Notes: generated from the letters alone by a model not told the origin. A stretch of 64,000 bases of DNA from Caryophanales bacterium UBA784 (GCA_002297045.1 DBJE01000010.1:29761-93760), one strand, 5' to 3'. Shown: positions 17,509 through 26,653, numbered from the stretch's first letter. Numbers and translations are program-made.

Positions 17509-18810
17509 CTAGTCCTTTAAGCAGGTTATCGGAATGATATAGATTCCTTCTGGCGAACGATAACAGGGGCCATGGGTTGTGATAATGGCCGAAAACAGGG
17601 GCCCTGAAAATCCGTTTTCCTTCCTTTGTGAGGTAAAACGGGTAAGGGAAGAGATTCCTTTCTTAATATTCTCCGGCGAGTAAATCTTGACTTCGATGGC
17701 TGCATAATCCCCATTTGGGATTTGTGCGAGACAGTCCACTTCTAGCCCATTGCTGTCTCGATAATGCCTGATTCTTCCCTGGATGCTTTCCCTGTAGATG
17801 GATAAATCCCGGACCGCAAAGTCTTCAAAATAAAAGCCGAAAGAATTCAGGTCGTTTAATAAGTCTTTTGGCCCAATTCCTATCGCGGCTAAGGCGATGG
17901 ATGTGTCAAAGAAATGAATGGTGGGAGCAACACGGACGGCAACAGACGAACGAAGGTTCTTATTCCTTGCCTCCCTATCGTAAATGAGAAAGAGCTTTTT
18001 TAGCAGGAAGTAATAATTGTTGAATGTTTCATCATCTAAGGTCTTTCTCTCCCCGGAAGAAAGGATATCTTTGATCCTTTTTGAGTGTTTTGCCTGTGTT
18101 GATATATTTCTGCTGGCTTCCTTTAAAATCAGGCGAAGCAGATCAATATCTTTTTTTTCAAGAAACTTTGCAAAATCATCGCTTTCCCCTTCAAGGGAGA
18201 AGAGTGTGTGGAAGTAGTTTGCTGTTGCCGCTATAGCATATTCTTTTTTTGCCTTGCAGGAAATTGGCCACCCGCCCCGACACATGAGAAAAGCTATATC
18301 GGGAAGAGAAAACCGATTATCTTCAGGATAGAGAGAGGTAATCGGCTTATTCGGTTCATTAAACAGAGAAGAAAGCGAGACGATTCCATTTGATTCTCCC
18401 GACTCATAAAGGGAAAACGGCTTCAAGCGAAGAAATGAGACCCGTCCGGCCCCATTATGCTGAATTTTCGAGGGATCAAGAGGAGTTGTGCTTCCGGTAA
18501 GAATATATTTACCAAATTCATAGTCTTCATCGAGGTCGTTCCGAATAAGATTAAAGATTTCCGGTACCTTTTGCCATTCGTCAATCAGATGAGGAGTCTT
18601 CCCTTTTAAAGCACTTAAGGGGTCAGCCTTTGCTAAGTCTATTGCCCTGTTCGTCTTGAGCAGCACTTCCGAACGGGAAACCTGCCGGCAGAGCGTCGTC
18701 TTGCCGCATGCTTTCGGCCCTGTAACGATTACGCAGCCCGATGAATTGAGCCTGTGTTTTAGCGAATGCTCAGCCACACGTGGGATATAGTTTTTCGTTT
18801 TCCTATTCAT
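17509..18810 (-). CDS. AAA ATPase with DUF4143-type C-terminal domain
   Basis: Full-length 433-residue protein of the AAA_14/DUF4143 family, common in gut bacteria and of unknown role. Walker A GPKACGKTT is at about 31-39. Walker B is replaced by the family form 'HLIDEWQKVP' near 93-102; 'YILTGSTTPL' is sensor-like, followed by 'GAGRVSFLRLKPFSLYESGES'. The C-terminal half has 'YFEDFAVRDL' and 'HYRDSNGLEVDCLA...AIEVK', a PD-(D/E)XK-like E-x-D...E-x-K arrangement. So an endonuclease fold is possible. The gene is solitary, has no toxin partner, and lies between two near-identical 65-bp repeats, the right one in its promoter region. That suggests a mobile or self-regulated unit. Confidence 0.88.
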   Translation of the reverse strand: MNRKTKNYIPRVAEHSLKHRLNSSGCVIVTGPKACGKTTLCRQVSRSEVLLKTNRAIDLAKADPLSALKGKTPHLIDEWQKVPEIFNLIRNDLDEDYEFGKYILTGSTTPLDPSKIQHNGAGRVSFLRLKPFSLYESGESNGIVSLSSLFNEPNKPITSLYPEDNRFSLPDIAFLMCRGGWPISCKAKKEYAIAATANYFHTLFSLEGESDDFAKFLEKKDIDLLRLILKEASRNISTQAKHSKRIKDILSSGERKTLDDETFNNYYFLLKKLFLIYDREARNKNLRSSVAVRVAPTIHFFDTSIALAAIGIGPKDLLNDLNSFGFYFEDFAVRDLSIYRESIQGRIRHYRDSNGLEVDCLAQIPNGDYAAIEVKIYSPENIKKGISSLTRFTSQRKENGFSGPLFSAIITTHGPCYRSPEGIYIIPITCLKD

Positions 18811-18832
18811 TTTTCTTTTATTATAACTTATT

Positions 18833-18897
18833 GAACCGACGTTTTGAATAAAAGAAAACCGACAAAATGAATAAATTAGATCCGACGTTTTGAATAA
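18833..18897 (+). repeat. 65-bp flanking direct repeat, right copy
   Basis: The second copy of the 17346-17410 repeat, 64 of 65 bases identical, with iterons at 18836, 18859 and 18882. It lies 22 bp upstream of the ATPase start, so it overlaps the probable promoter of that gene and may be its operator. Confidence 0.95.
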
Positions 18898-18965
18898 TTT
18901 AGCCGGATGACGGAATGCAACAGAAAAGGAGGCCTTAAGTAGCCTCCTTAGGATTGAAAACCAAA

Positions 18966-19682
18966 CTACTTCTGGCTTGAGCCTTCTACGGCCTTAGTCT
19001 TCTCTTTGAGGTCTTCGCTTAGATCCCATTTGGAGAAGCCTTCGGTATGGGGAAGATAGACATCCCATCCGTTAAGTTCGTTCAGCTTGAACTTGATATC
19101 CTTTCCGCTAAGCTTCAGGATATGTCCGCCTTTCGTCAGATCCTTGCTGAGGAAGTGGATATGCCAGCCCGGCAAGTTCCTTCCGTCGACATATTTCGGA
19201 CAATAGACTCCGATGACATAGCCATCGACATTTTGATATTCCCTCTCTCTTTGGTCGCAGGCAACCTTATAGAGAGGTTCATAAGGCTCCTTCTGCTTGA
19301 AGCAGGAACGGACACGGACAGTAAAGGTTCCTTCCCTCTTGATCCTATAGAAGAAATTATGGGACCCTAAGAAGGATTCCCTTTTCTCCTTGAACTCATC
19401 GATGGAGTCAAAGGAGAGAGTGTTTTCCTTTGCCTTATCGTTGAAGTGACAGACAGTCGAGAAAGGAAGCTTATCTTCCTCTTTCCTTTCATAGACCTTG
19501 CCATCCGCTCTTCCGTCATAGGCCTTACCGTTAAAGATGATGGCCTCTCCGTCAAGTCCGTCATAGGTACCGATTCCGGTATCGCCCTTTTTTAATAGGT
19601 CCTTGACGGAGACTGATCCATGATAGTCTCCCCTCCTTAGACTGTTTAACGTACCGACCTGGAATAACTTTTCTTCTTTCAT
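18966..19682 (-). CDS. budA: Alpha-acetolactate decarboxylase
   Basis: Converts acetolactate to acetoin, the second step of the pyruvate-to-acetoin branch (EC 4.1.1.5), 238 residues, cytosolic. Family landmarks: start 'LFQVGTLNSL' then MMGDYHGS (two AGG read as Met, as in homologous LxxLM), 'GDTGIGTYDGLDGEAIIFNGKAYDGRADG', and the zinc-binding His set in 'GWHIHFLSKDLTKGGHIL'. The Arg in GRADG is AGA. It follows the kdgT-like permease by 6 bp, so uptake of a pectin/uronate breakdown product is coupled to overflow of its pyruvate. The acetolactate synthase gene is not in the window. Confidence 0.93.
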   Translation of the reverse strand: MKEEKLFQVGTLNSLRRGDYHGSVSVKDLLKKGDTGIGTYDGLDGEAIIFNGKAYDGRADGKVYERKEEDKLPFSTVCHFNDKAKENTLSFDSIDEFKEKRESFLGSHNFFYRIKREGTFTVRVRSCFKQKEPYEPLYKVACDQREREYQNVDGYVIGVYCPKYVDGRNLPGWHIHFLSKDLTKGGHILKLSGKDIKFKLNELNGWDVYLPHTEGFSKWDLSEDLKEKTKAVEGSSQK

Positions 19683-19688
19683 TTTTTA

Positions 19689-20933
19689 TTACCTCTTATT
19701 CTGTCCCTGATTATTTTTCACATCTTCCTTATGGGACTTAAGAGAGAAGATGTGCGGATAGATAATATGGTTATGGTGATGAGTGCGATAGTTTCCTTTT
19801 TCATCGTAGACGGCGGAAAGAAGCTCAGGATGGGAGAGGGAGAAGATGCGCTTTGGATCTTCCCTCTTTATCCCTTGGTGGCGTTTGAAGTAGAGATTCC
19901 TTTCCCATTTTGTGAAGAAAGGAGAAAGGATATTCGTCACAAAGAGAACGATGGCAAGAATCAGGACGGAATTTGATACCATGGTCTGACTGAATACCAC
20001 ACCTTTAAACGTATAGGAAGCGAACATCGCTGGGATGGAAAGAGCAACACCGGCTAGAGCGGTCGATGCCATGGAGGCATAGCCAGGACGTTTAAGGATA
20101 ACATGATCGACAAGAGAAGGAATGATCCTGGTAAAGCACCAATAGATAAGAATAAGGACAATGGCCGCAATCCAGACCTTTCCACTGGTGAAGGCCTGCA
20201 CCAGATTGATGGTCGAACCGAATTCGAATCCAAGGAAGGGAAGGATGATGGCATTTCCACCCTTGAATACCTTACGGATGTCTTCATCAAGGTTTCCTAA
20301 AATGAATCCGAGGATGAAAGGAAGAAGCAGGGCGACAATCTGCCTTACCTTAGAAGTGATGGAAGCAGCTTCTTCTGATGTGCCAAGGCTGGAGATGACG
20401 ATAAATGGAAGAAGAGGCCTAGAAATGACGCACCTAATTGGGAAGGCGGCACGGTCTGCGTTATCGGCATAAGGGTGGATGATGCCCCTATAAAGGGCAG
20501 CATTTGCCGAGGTGATGCAGACACAGAAGGTGACTGGATCAATCCCTAAAAAGCCATTTGGGCAGAAGAGGAAGACAAGTACGGAGGCTAGATAGGCAGG
20601 GACAAGTCTTGCCAGAATAATCCAGATTCCCCGTTTAAAGACGTCTCCGAAATCGCTCGGCTTTATCCTTGTTCCTGTGCAGAAGAGCCTAAGTCCAATC
20701 AACAGGTTCTGTCCGGTCTTGCCGAAGAGATCCTTCCTTGGGTTACCTAGATATTCCCATAAGGTCTCTCCTTCTCCCGCATTTCCGGTGCCAAGTCCAC
20801 AGGCAATGCAGATGGAGCTGATGATGGCGGAGATGACAAGCGGAACGAACCTCGTTCCGGCAGGAATCTTGTTGAGGAATTTCCAGATTCCTATGCCATG
20901 GAACTTCTTTTTTTCATTGCTTGTGTTTTCCAT
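19689..20933 (-). CDS. kdgT: 2-keto-3-deoxygluconate permease (KdgT family)
   Basis: Membrane transporter of the KdgT family, which brings in 2-keto-3-deoxygluconate with protons, 414 residues, about ten membrane helices. The N-terminus 'KIPAGTRFVPLVISAII' (G-T-M-FVPL with AGG as Met) and 'GLMLFCTGTMIK' match the family's 'GGMMLVPLLLGAL' and 'LFLFCMGAQI' blocks. 'ITSANAALYMGII' matches the family's TNSNGGLY-type segment. A His-rich hydrophilic tail of about 70 residues is unusual. It is the first gene of the kdgT-budA operon, divergent from a CdaR/PucR-like regulator that likely controls it. Confidence 0.88.
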   Translation of the reverse strand: MENTSNEKKKFHGIGIWKFLNKIPAGTRFVPLVISAIISSICIACGLGTGNAGEGETLWEYLGNPRKDLFGKTGQNLLIGLRLFCTGTRIKPSDFGDVFKRGIWIILARLVPAYLASVLVFLFCPNGFLGIDPVTFCVCITSANAALYRGIIHPYADNADRAAFPIRCVISRPLLPFIVISSLGTSEEAASITSKVRQIVALLLPFILGFILGNLDEDIRKVFKGGNAIILPFLGFEFGSTINLVQAFTSGKVWIAAIVLILIYWCFTRIIPSLVDHVILKRPGYASMASTALAGVALSIPAMFASYTFKGVVFSQTMVSNSVLILAIVLFVTNILSPFFTKWERNLYFKRHQGIKREDPKRIFSLSHPELLSAVYDEKGNYRTHHHNHIIYPHIFSLKSHKEDVKNNQGQNKR

Positions 20934-20993
20934 ATTTATGGCTGCTCCTTATTTGGACAATGTCATTCTAGTGAGGTCCTTCCTTGAATTAAA

Positions 20994-21041
20994 TGTTCCG
21001 GAAGAATAAAATGGCTGTGTATATTGTTCTGAAAGAATAAA
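20994..21041. promoter_or_regulatory. Tandem candidate operator between kdgT and its regulator
   Basis: Two 17-bp direct repeats, TGTTCYGRAAGAATAAA, lie at 20994-21010 and 21025-21041, 31 bp apart (about three helical turns), in the divergent promoter region. The left copy has a palindromic TTCCGGAA centre. Confidence 0.6.
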
Positions 21042-21046
21042 TAGAA

Positions 21047-22198
21047 ATGGATATTTACCAGGAGAGGCTGGAGATAGAGGAGAATTCTTCCGACAGGGAT
21101 TCCCTGTTAAAAGGGTACTTCGAGCTTGTTCCCTGTCCAAGGAGGCTTCTTAACGAAAACGGGAACGTCCTTTCCCGTTTCTTTCTGAATGGTGGGGAGA
21201 AGGATAGGAAATGGCTTGACGAGAGGAAACTTAGGGCGAAGGCGTTTCTTCAGGCGGAGAAAAAAGATTTTCTGATTCAAGGGAAGAGAGGCAAACGGCG
21301 CCTTTTCTATCCTCTCCGGGACAAGGATAGATGTCTAGGTGTCCTTATTCTTTTTGAATACTCGGTTCCTTTTTCCCAAATCAGTCCGGAAGTCCTTTTT
21401 CATCTTTCCCGTGCACTAAGGAAAAGGAGGAAGTCCTCTTCCCGATTTTCCGATTCTTCCTACCTGTCTTTGCTAGAATCTCTGCTTAACGGTTCGATTC
21501 CTACTCAGGAAGAAAGGGAAGGCAGGCTTGCGGAAGAGGGAATCGATTCTTCTTCCCTTAGACAGTACCTGAGGATTTCCCTTTCTTCCTTTAATGGACA
21601 TAGGCTTGCACTGTTTCTGGCAAAACTGAAAGCCATCTCTCCCACCTTACGTTATTTCTTCCATGAAGGTTTCCTTCTGCTTTTTTCTTCTTCCTTCGAA
21701 GATAGGTACAAAGAGATTTACACGCTTCTTACTTCCTTCTCTCTTACGGGAAGGATATCCCTTTCTCTGTCAAATCTTTTTTCGTTTCCTTCTTCCTTTA
21801 AGAAGAACAGGAAACTCTATTCCTATTTAAAAAGGAAAGAAAAGAAGATTTCCCTGTTCTTAGAAAAAGACTATGCCTTTCTTCATCCTATCCTCGATAG
21901 GACAAACGGAGAAAGGAGGCAGTACAGGGATGAAAAAGTCAAAGATAGGTGGAACTATGACAGAAAAAATAAGACAGAGTTCTGTCTTACCCTTTTCACC
22001 TATCTTAAAGAAAAAGGAAGCCTTAGGAAGACAAGCAAAACCCTAAATTATCACAAAAACACGATCCATTACCGGCTTAATAAGATAAAGGAACTGTTTA
22101 ATCTAAACTACGATGATTCTGAAAAGAAAAGGAACTTCCTTTTCTCTCTTTGCCTAGTCGACTACAGGGATACGATGGGAAAAAGAAAGCAAGACTAG
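21047..22198 (+). CDS. CdaR/PucR-type transcriptional regulator
   Basis: DNA-binding regulator, 383 residues. The C-terminal about 60 residues form the HTH_30 domain typical of CdaR/PucR proteins ('NYHKNTIHYRLNKIKELF' with 'LF.YL.EKGSL.KTSKTL' before it). The middle resembles the GGDEF-like ligand/oligomer domain of that class, and the N-terminus a small sensor domain. No other in-frame ATG exists above 21047 (a TAA lies at 21038), though no clear ribosome site is visible. Divergent from kdgT-budA, with repeated boxes between. CdaR senses sugar diacids in E. coli; here KDG or a uronate is the natural guess. Confidence 0.82.
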   Translation: MDIYQERLEIEENSSDRDSLLKGYFELVPCPRRLLNENGNVLSRFFLNGGEKDRKWLDERKLRAKAFLQAEKKDFLIQGKRGKRRLFYPLRDKDRCLGVLILFEYSVPFSQISPEVLFHLSRALRKRRKSSSRFSDSSYLSLLESLLNGSIPTQEEREGRLAEEGIDSSSLRQYLRISLSSFNGHRLALFLAKLKAISPTLRYFFHEGFLLLFSSSFEDRYKEIYTLLTSFSLTGRISLSLSNLFSFPSSFKKNRKLYSYLKRKEKKISLFLEKDYAFLHPILDRTNGERRQYRDEKVKDRWNYDRKNKTEFCLTLFTYLKEKGSLRKTSKTLNYHKNTIHYRLNKIKELFNLNYDDSEKKRNFLFSLCLVDYRDTMGKRKQD

Positions 22199-22306
22199 TT
22201 TGAAGATATGGAAAGGCCCTTTGTTTTTAAGACATGGGGAACAAACAGAAAAGGAGTAGGAAGATAATCCAATCATCCTTTCCCACTATCGAAAAAAAGA
22301 TGGGTG

Positions 22307-22312
22307 TATAAT
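22307..22312 (+). promoter_or_regulatory. Candidate -10 box (TATAAT) for the GT39 gene
   Basis: A perfect TATAAT lies 25 bp before the start at 22337. No good -35 is seen 17 bp upstream. AGGAGG (22322-22327) serves as ribosome site. Confidence 0.5.
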
Positions 22313-22336
22313 AAATTCCTTAGGAGGAAATAAGCA

Positions 22337-24067
22337 ATGGTGGAAACCATCGACATTGTCCTATTCGTCCTTTCTTTCCTTGCAGGCTTTTCTCCTCTTG
22401 CCATAGACAGAATACGAAACCGTAAGGTGAAGAACAGGGAATATTGGAAAACACACCAGTATCTCGCCTTTAGCTGTCTGTTTCTTGCCATTGGTTCCTT
22501 TGTCCGCCTCTGCCTGCTTGACTCACTCCCCGGAGGACTAAACCAGGATGAGGCAAGTGCAGGGTATGACGCCTTTAGTATCAGGAACTATGGAATAGAC
22601 CGGAACGGCAGGAAGTTTCCTGTCCATCTGATTGCCTGGGGAAGCGGGCAGAACGTGGCCTATTCTTATCTAGCTAGGCCGTTCCTTAAACTACTCGGAA
22701 ATACCACAATCGCCTTACGTCTTCCTATGGCAGTTATGGGTTGCCTGTCACTTTATGTTCTTTACTTTACACTTCGGACATTTATGAATGATGCTTCTTC
22801 CTGCTTTATACTTATCTTTCTTGCCATCAATCCGTGGCATATCAGGAAAAGCCGGTGGGCACTAGAGTCGAACCTCTTTCCGGAGCTCGTCCTTCTTGCC
22901 TTACTTCTTCTTGTTCTTAGCCTACGCAGGAAGAACTATTTCTGCTTCTATTTCTCCGCCATTCTGCTCTCCTTTTCTGCCTATAGCTATGGAACTTCCT
23001 ATTTCTTCCTCTTCTTCTTTGTTCTCGGCTTCCTCCTTTATCTCCTCAGGAAAAGAATCTTCCCTTGGTACCATAGCGTTCTTTATCTCTCTCTTGTCGC
23101 CATCCTCTGCCTTCCGATAAGGCTCTTTCTTTATGTGAACGTTTTTGATAAAGAGACCATTCATCTTCTCTGGTTCGATATTCCTAAACTGAAGGTAAGC
23201 CGGTTCTCTTCCGTCACTTCCCTTTTTTCCGGGAATTTCCTGATGAACTGGAAGAATAATTTCGGAGAAGGAAGGAAACTTCTTATTACCCAGAACGATT
23301 CTCTTCCCTGGAATTCCATTCCTCTGTATGGCACCCTTTATTTCCTTACCCTTCCTTTTGCCCTGATCGGTTTATTCCATAGAACCAAGAAGAGTTTAAA
23401 GGATATTCTTCTTTTTGGCCTTAGGGACAAGGAAAAGGCACGAGACTTCTATTTTTATCTCTTAAGACTTGCTCTTTTTGTCTCTTTACTCAGGATGGGC
23501 ATCCTAAGCAACAACATCAACCGGATCAATATCATCTGGCCTCTTTTGATTCTCCTCGGTGCACAGGGAATCCTTGACGTCCTTTCCTACTTTAAGGATA
23601 AACAGCCTGTCAAGTATACTCTTTCTTCCCTTGTCACCCTTTATTATCTTGGCTCTTTTGTCTCCTTCTCATTGACTTATTCCCTTTCCTACTGCAAGAA
23701 GAACATCTCTCCGATCTTCCATGAGTCTTTCCGTGAAGCTTTGCTCTTCTCGGAAAAGATCAAGCATGAGACAACCTATGTCTCCCCTAAGGCAAACTAC
23801 ACCCTTGTCCTTTACTACACCAAGTATAAGACAAAGGATTATGTCGACACTGTCATAAGGAAGAATCCAGGCTCTGCCTTTGAAAACCCCTATTCCTTCA
23901 AAGGCTATGTCTTCTCTCTTCCTTCCACGCTGGAAAAAGGAAACACCTATATCGTCTACAATGATGAGAATCCTTATTCAAAAGAAGAGAGGAAACCCTA
24001 TAAAATAACCCCGTTCCTTTACTATTCCGTCATTGACACGACAGAACAAATCGAATGTGTCCAATAA
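22337..24067 (+). CDS. GT39/ArnT-like membrane glycosyltransferase
   Basis: Integral membrane protein of the dolichyl/polyprenyl-phosphate mannosyltransferase superfamily, 576 residues, about twelve helices. The first extracytoplasmic loop has the catalytic acidic motif 'LNQDEASAGYDAFSIMNYGIDRNG' (residues about 68-91; acidic pair D-E; Met from AGG, Arg from CGG). It probably transfers a sugar from a lipid-linked donor to a wall polymer, glycolipid or protein outside the cell. AGGAGG precedes the ATG. It is followed, 83 bp on, by an LTA-synthase-like gene, so both may decorate or build an anionic polymer or glycolipid. Confidence 0.82.
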   Translation: MVETIDIVLFVLSFLAGFSPLAIDRIRNRKVKNREYWKTHQYLAFSCLFLAIGSFVRLCLLDSLPGGLNQDEASAGYDAFSIRNYGIDRNGRKFPVHLIAWGSGQNVAYSYLARPFLKLLGNTTIALRLPMAVMGCLSLYVLYFTLRTFMNDASSCFILIFLAINPWHIRKSRWALESNLFPELVLLALLLLVLSLRRKNYFCFYFSAILLSFSAYSYGTSYFFLFFFVLGFLLYLLRKRIFPWYHSVLYLSLVAILCLPIRLFLYVNVFDKETIHLLWFDIPKLKVSRFSSVTSLFSGNFLMNWKNNFGEGRKLLITQNDSLPWNSIPLYGTLYFLTLPFALIGLFHRTKKSLKDILLFGLRDKEKARDFYFYLLRLALFVSLLRMGILSNNINRINIIWPLLILLGAQGILDVLSYFKDKQPVKYTLSSLVTLYYLGSFVSFSLTYSLSYCKKNISPIFHESFREALLFSEKIKHETTYVSPKANYTLVLYYTKYKTKDYVDTVIRKNPGSAFENPYSFKGYVFSLPSTLEKGNTYIVYNDENPYSKEERKPYKITPFLYYSVIDTTEQIECVQ

Positions 24068-24080
24068 GTAACCGCTTTCA
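24067..24080 (-). promoter_or_regulatory. cre-like operator
   Basis: On the minus strand this reads TGAAAGCGGTTACT, matching 13 of 14 positions of TGWAANCGNTNWCA. It sits in the gap before the LTA-synthase-like gene. Confidence 0.45.
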
Positions 24081-24150
24081 CCCCAGCTCAAAAAGGGAAC
24101 TGTAAATTTTTCGTAGAAAAGCCTGTCCCGTTTCTTTACTATTTTGACAA

Positions 24151-26109
24151 ATGGAATGGAAGCGGGAAAGAATTAACGGAAGAGGAAGAAGGAAGGCCGG
24201 ATTAAAGAAGAGGGGAATCTTCTTCCTCTTTTCTCTTGTCTTCGTCCTGCTTAGGATCGGCTTCTCCCTGAGATGGAGGAGGAATAACTGGGAGAATCTG
24301 ACTTTCTTTGAACTGATTACCCAGCTGAAGTCCCTTTCCGGTGTGTCAAAGGAGAGCATCCTCAACTTTGCCGTTGAGGTTCTTCTTCCTTCTCTTATCA
24401 TCTTTTTTATCCTTCTTACTCTTTCCCTTCTGCTTTATACCTACAGGAGAAACAAGGAAATAAAAAGAAAGAAGGCTATCCTTCTTACCCCTCTCTGCTT
24501 TTCCCTTGTCTGTTCCTTCTGCTTATCTTTTCCGGAAAGCATAAAGGCCTATCAATACCTAGGAATCAGTGACTACCTCCATAATGCCTCTAAACCGTCG
24601 GAATTTATCGACGACAACTATGTATCCCCAAACGAAACGACTCTGACCTTTCCGGAAAAGAAAAAGAACCTCATCATCCTCTTTAGGGAATCCAGGGAAA
24701 GGACCTATTCCGATAAGGAACATGGCGGATATGAACAGGAGAACTATATTCCACAGCTGACGGATTTAGCTAGGGAGAGGGAATGCTTTTCTGATTCCCT
24801 CACCCTTAACGGTGCCACTCCTCTTACCTATACGACCTGGACAAGGGCGGCACTTTTCTCCTATACCTGTGGGCTTCCTTTTAAGACATCCCTTGGTCAG
24901 AATAACAGGGATACCCAGGAAACCTTCTTCCCGCATGTCGTCTCCTTAGGTGACATCCTAAATACGCAGGGTTATGACCAGACCTTCCTTTGCGGAAGCG
25001 ATGCCTCCTTTGCCGGAAGAAAACTGTACTTCCAGAGCCATGGGAATTATGCCATCCATGATTTCTACACCTATCAGGAAAAGTACGGAGTAGGGGTGGA
25101 AAACCAGTGGGGCTTTAGGGACTATCATCTCTTTGATTATGCCAAAGAGGAAATCAAGGAGAAGGGAAGACAGTACGATGAGAAAGGAATCCCCTTCAAC
25201 TATGACTTTCTGACCGTAGACACTCATTTCTATGTCGGCGGAAATGGTAAGCAACAGGATGGGTTCCTCTGCGAAAAGTGCCAGGATAATTTCCCTGGCA
25301 ACCAATATGCCAACGTCATAGCCTGCTCTAGCAGACAGGCCAGTGATTTTGTCTCCTGGTTCTACGGCAAGGACGGGAATGAGGATGTCTCCTTAAACAC
25401 GAGAGAAAACACGACTCTCGTCCTTCTTGGAGACCATGAGACTAGGTCTGGCTATTTCTGTAAGCAGGCGGACAAAGACGGCTATGACCGGAAGACCTAT
25501 GTCTGCTTCATCAACAGCCAGAAGACGCGGAAAAACAAGACGAAAAGAATCTATTCCCACTTTGACATCTTCCCTACTTTGCTTTCCAGTATCGGAGTGG
25601 ACATTGAAGGGGATAAGCTCTCGCTAGGGGTAGACTTATTCAGCGACAGAAAGACCTATCTAGAAGAAAACGACAAAGACTATATCAATCAGCAGTTACA
25701 GGGGAAGAGCAAGGTCATCGACTCTTTGTTGGAAGTCAATCCCTACGAGTATAGTTACCTTAAGCGTAGGGGAAGGCTTCCTAGTGCCTCTTCTTCCTAT
25801 GAAGAAAAAGAAGAGGAGATTCTTTTCCTTCTCTCCGGTCTGAAGAAGAACGGACTGGACGAAGAACTCATCCACCCGAAAAGGAGTCTCACGATAAAGG
25901 GAGAGGAAAAAGAATACCTAAGGGAAGAAAAGGGGAAAGACTATATTCTTGCCTTGAACAAAGAGGAACTCAGGGACAAAGAAGGAAAACTATCCTTTAC
26001 CTGCTCCTTCACCAGGGAAGGAAAGACAAGCGGAAATATTTATTCCTTATCGACATTGGAAGTCAAAAGCGAAGAAGAGAAGACCTCTTCGGATACACAG
26101 ACTAAATAG
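24151..26109 (+). CDS. LTA synthase-type phosphoglycerol transferase (sulfatase fold)
   Basis: Membrane enzyme of the alkaline-phosphatase superfamily that moves phosphoglycerol from phosphatidylglycerol to a glycolipid or polymer, 652 residues. There are three or four N-terminal helices, then a large extracellular catalytic domain from about 160. Metal/nucleophile elements: 'LIILFMESMEMTY' (three AGG as Met, at 24685, 24694 and 24700; homologues have LESMENTY), the Thr cluster TYTTWT near 228-231, and 'LLGDHETMSGYF' (GDHxT). As Arg, all of these would be abnormal. 'YSHFDIFPTLLSSIG' is the family C-terminal block. The ATG at 24151 has no clear ribosome site, so the start is less certain. The last 7 bp overlap the convergent phosphatase gene. 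Confidence 0.88.
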   Translation: MEWKRERINGRGRRKAGLKKRGIFFLFSLVFVLLRIGFSLRWRRNNWENLTFFELITQLKSLSGVSKESILNFAVEVLLPSLIIFFILLTLSLLLYTYRRNKEIKRKKAILLTPLCFSLVCSFCLSFPESIKAYQYLGISDYLHNASKPSEFIDDNYVSPNETTLTFPEKKKNLIILFRESRERTYSDKEHGGYEQENYIPQLTDLARERECFSDSLTLNGATPLTYTTWTRAALFSYTCGLPFKTSLGQNNRDTQETFFPHVVSLGDILNTQGYDQTFLCGSDASFAGRKLYFQSHGNYAIHDFYTYQEKYGVGVENQWGFRDYHLFDYAKEEIKEKGRQYDEKGIPFNYDFLTVDTHFYVGGNGKQQDGFLCEKCQDNFPGNQYANVIACSSRQASDFVSWFYGKDGNEDVSLNTRENTTLVLLGDHETRSGYFCKQADKDGYDRKTYVCFINSQKTRKNKTKRIYSHFDIFPTLLSSIGVDIEGDKLSLGVDLFSDRKTYLEENDKDYINQQLQGKSKVIDSLLEVNPYEYSYLKRRGRLPSASSSYEEKEEEILFLLSGLKKNGLDEELIHPKRSLTIKGEEKEYLREEKGKDYILALNKEELRDKEGKLSFTCSFTREGKTSGNIYSLSTLEVKSEEEKTSSDTQTK

Positions 26110-26653
26110 ATCCGTCGTCTAGGACAAAAGTCATTAGCTGGCAGTTATCCACCTTGAAGGTAAAGAACTCCTCGTTGCTCCTGTCGTGGAAATAGGAATA
26201 GACGATCCGGGAGATGCCTTGGTGGCCGACGACAAGGATGTTTTTTCCTTTTTCCTTTTCCTTCCTTTCATCGAAGAAGGAATAGATCCGGCAGGCTGCC
26301 TGGAAATAGTTCTCCCCGTGAGGATAGTGGTAGGCGACTCTGGCCGAATTCTCCTTGAGGAAAGGATCAAAGCGGCTCTTCCCGTCGATGTCGCCATAGT
26401 TGATTTCCAATAGTCTTGGATCCTTGACAATTTCTATCTTCCGTCCCTGAAGGGCAATCTCTGCCGTCTCATAGGCACGGCATAAGGGGGAGGAATAGGC
26501 TTTGTCTAGATGAACTAAGGCAAGGGACTTCTTAAGTCCTTCCGCCTGCTCTCTTCCCTCTATGGAAAGAGGAATGTCAAAGCGTCCCTGCGTCTTATTC
26601 TCCTTGTTCCACTCGGTGAGTCCGTGTCTTGTGTAATAAACCGTTGTCATCAT
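26102..26653 (-). CDS. Histidine phosphatase (phosphoglycerate mutase-like)
   Basis: Small cytosolic phosphatase of the branch-1 histidine phosphatase family, 183 residues. The catalytic RHG is at about 9-11 ('YYTRHGLTEWN'), then 'TQGRFDIPLS', 'YSSPLCRAYETAEI', and the second His in 'LVVGHQGISRIV'. All the active-site arginines are CGN. Substrate is unknown; such proteins act on phosphosugars, cobalamin precursors or metabolites. It stands alone, convergent with the LTA-synthase gene. The start could be either of the two adjacent ATGs. Confidence 0.88.
   Translation of the reverse strand: MMTTVYYTRHGLTEWNKENKTQGRFDIPLSIEGREQAEGLKKSLALVHLDKAYSSPLCRAYETAEIALQGRKIEIVKDPRLLEINYGDIDGKSRFDPFLKENSARVAYHYPHGENYFQAACRIYSFFDERKEKEKGKNILVVGHQGISRIVYSYFHDRSNEEFFTFKVDNCQLMTFVLDDGSI

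Noticed and set aside
17509..18810. Toxin-antitoxin pair or restriction system
   Set aside because: The ATPase is alone; no small partner or methylase gene is adjacent.
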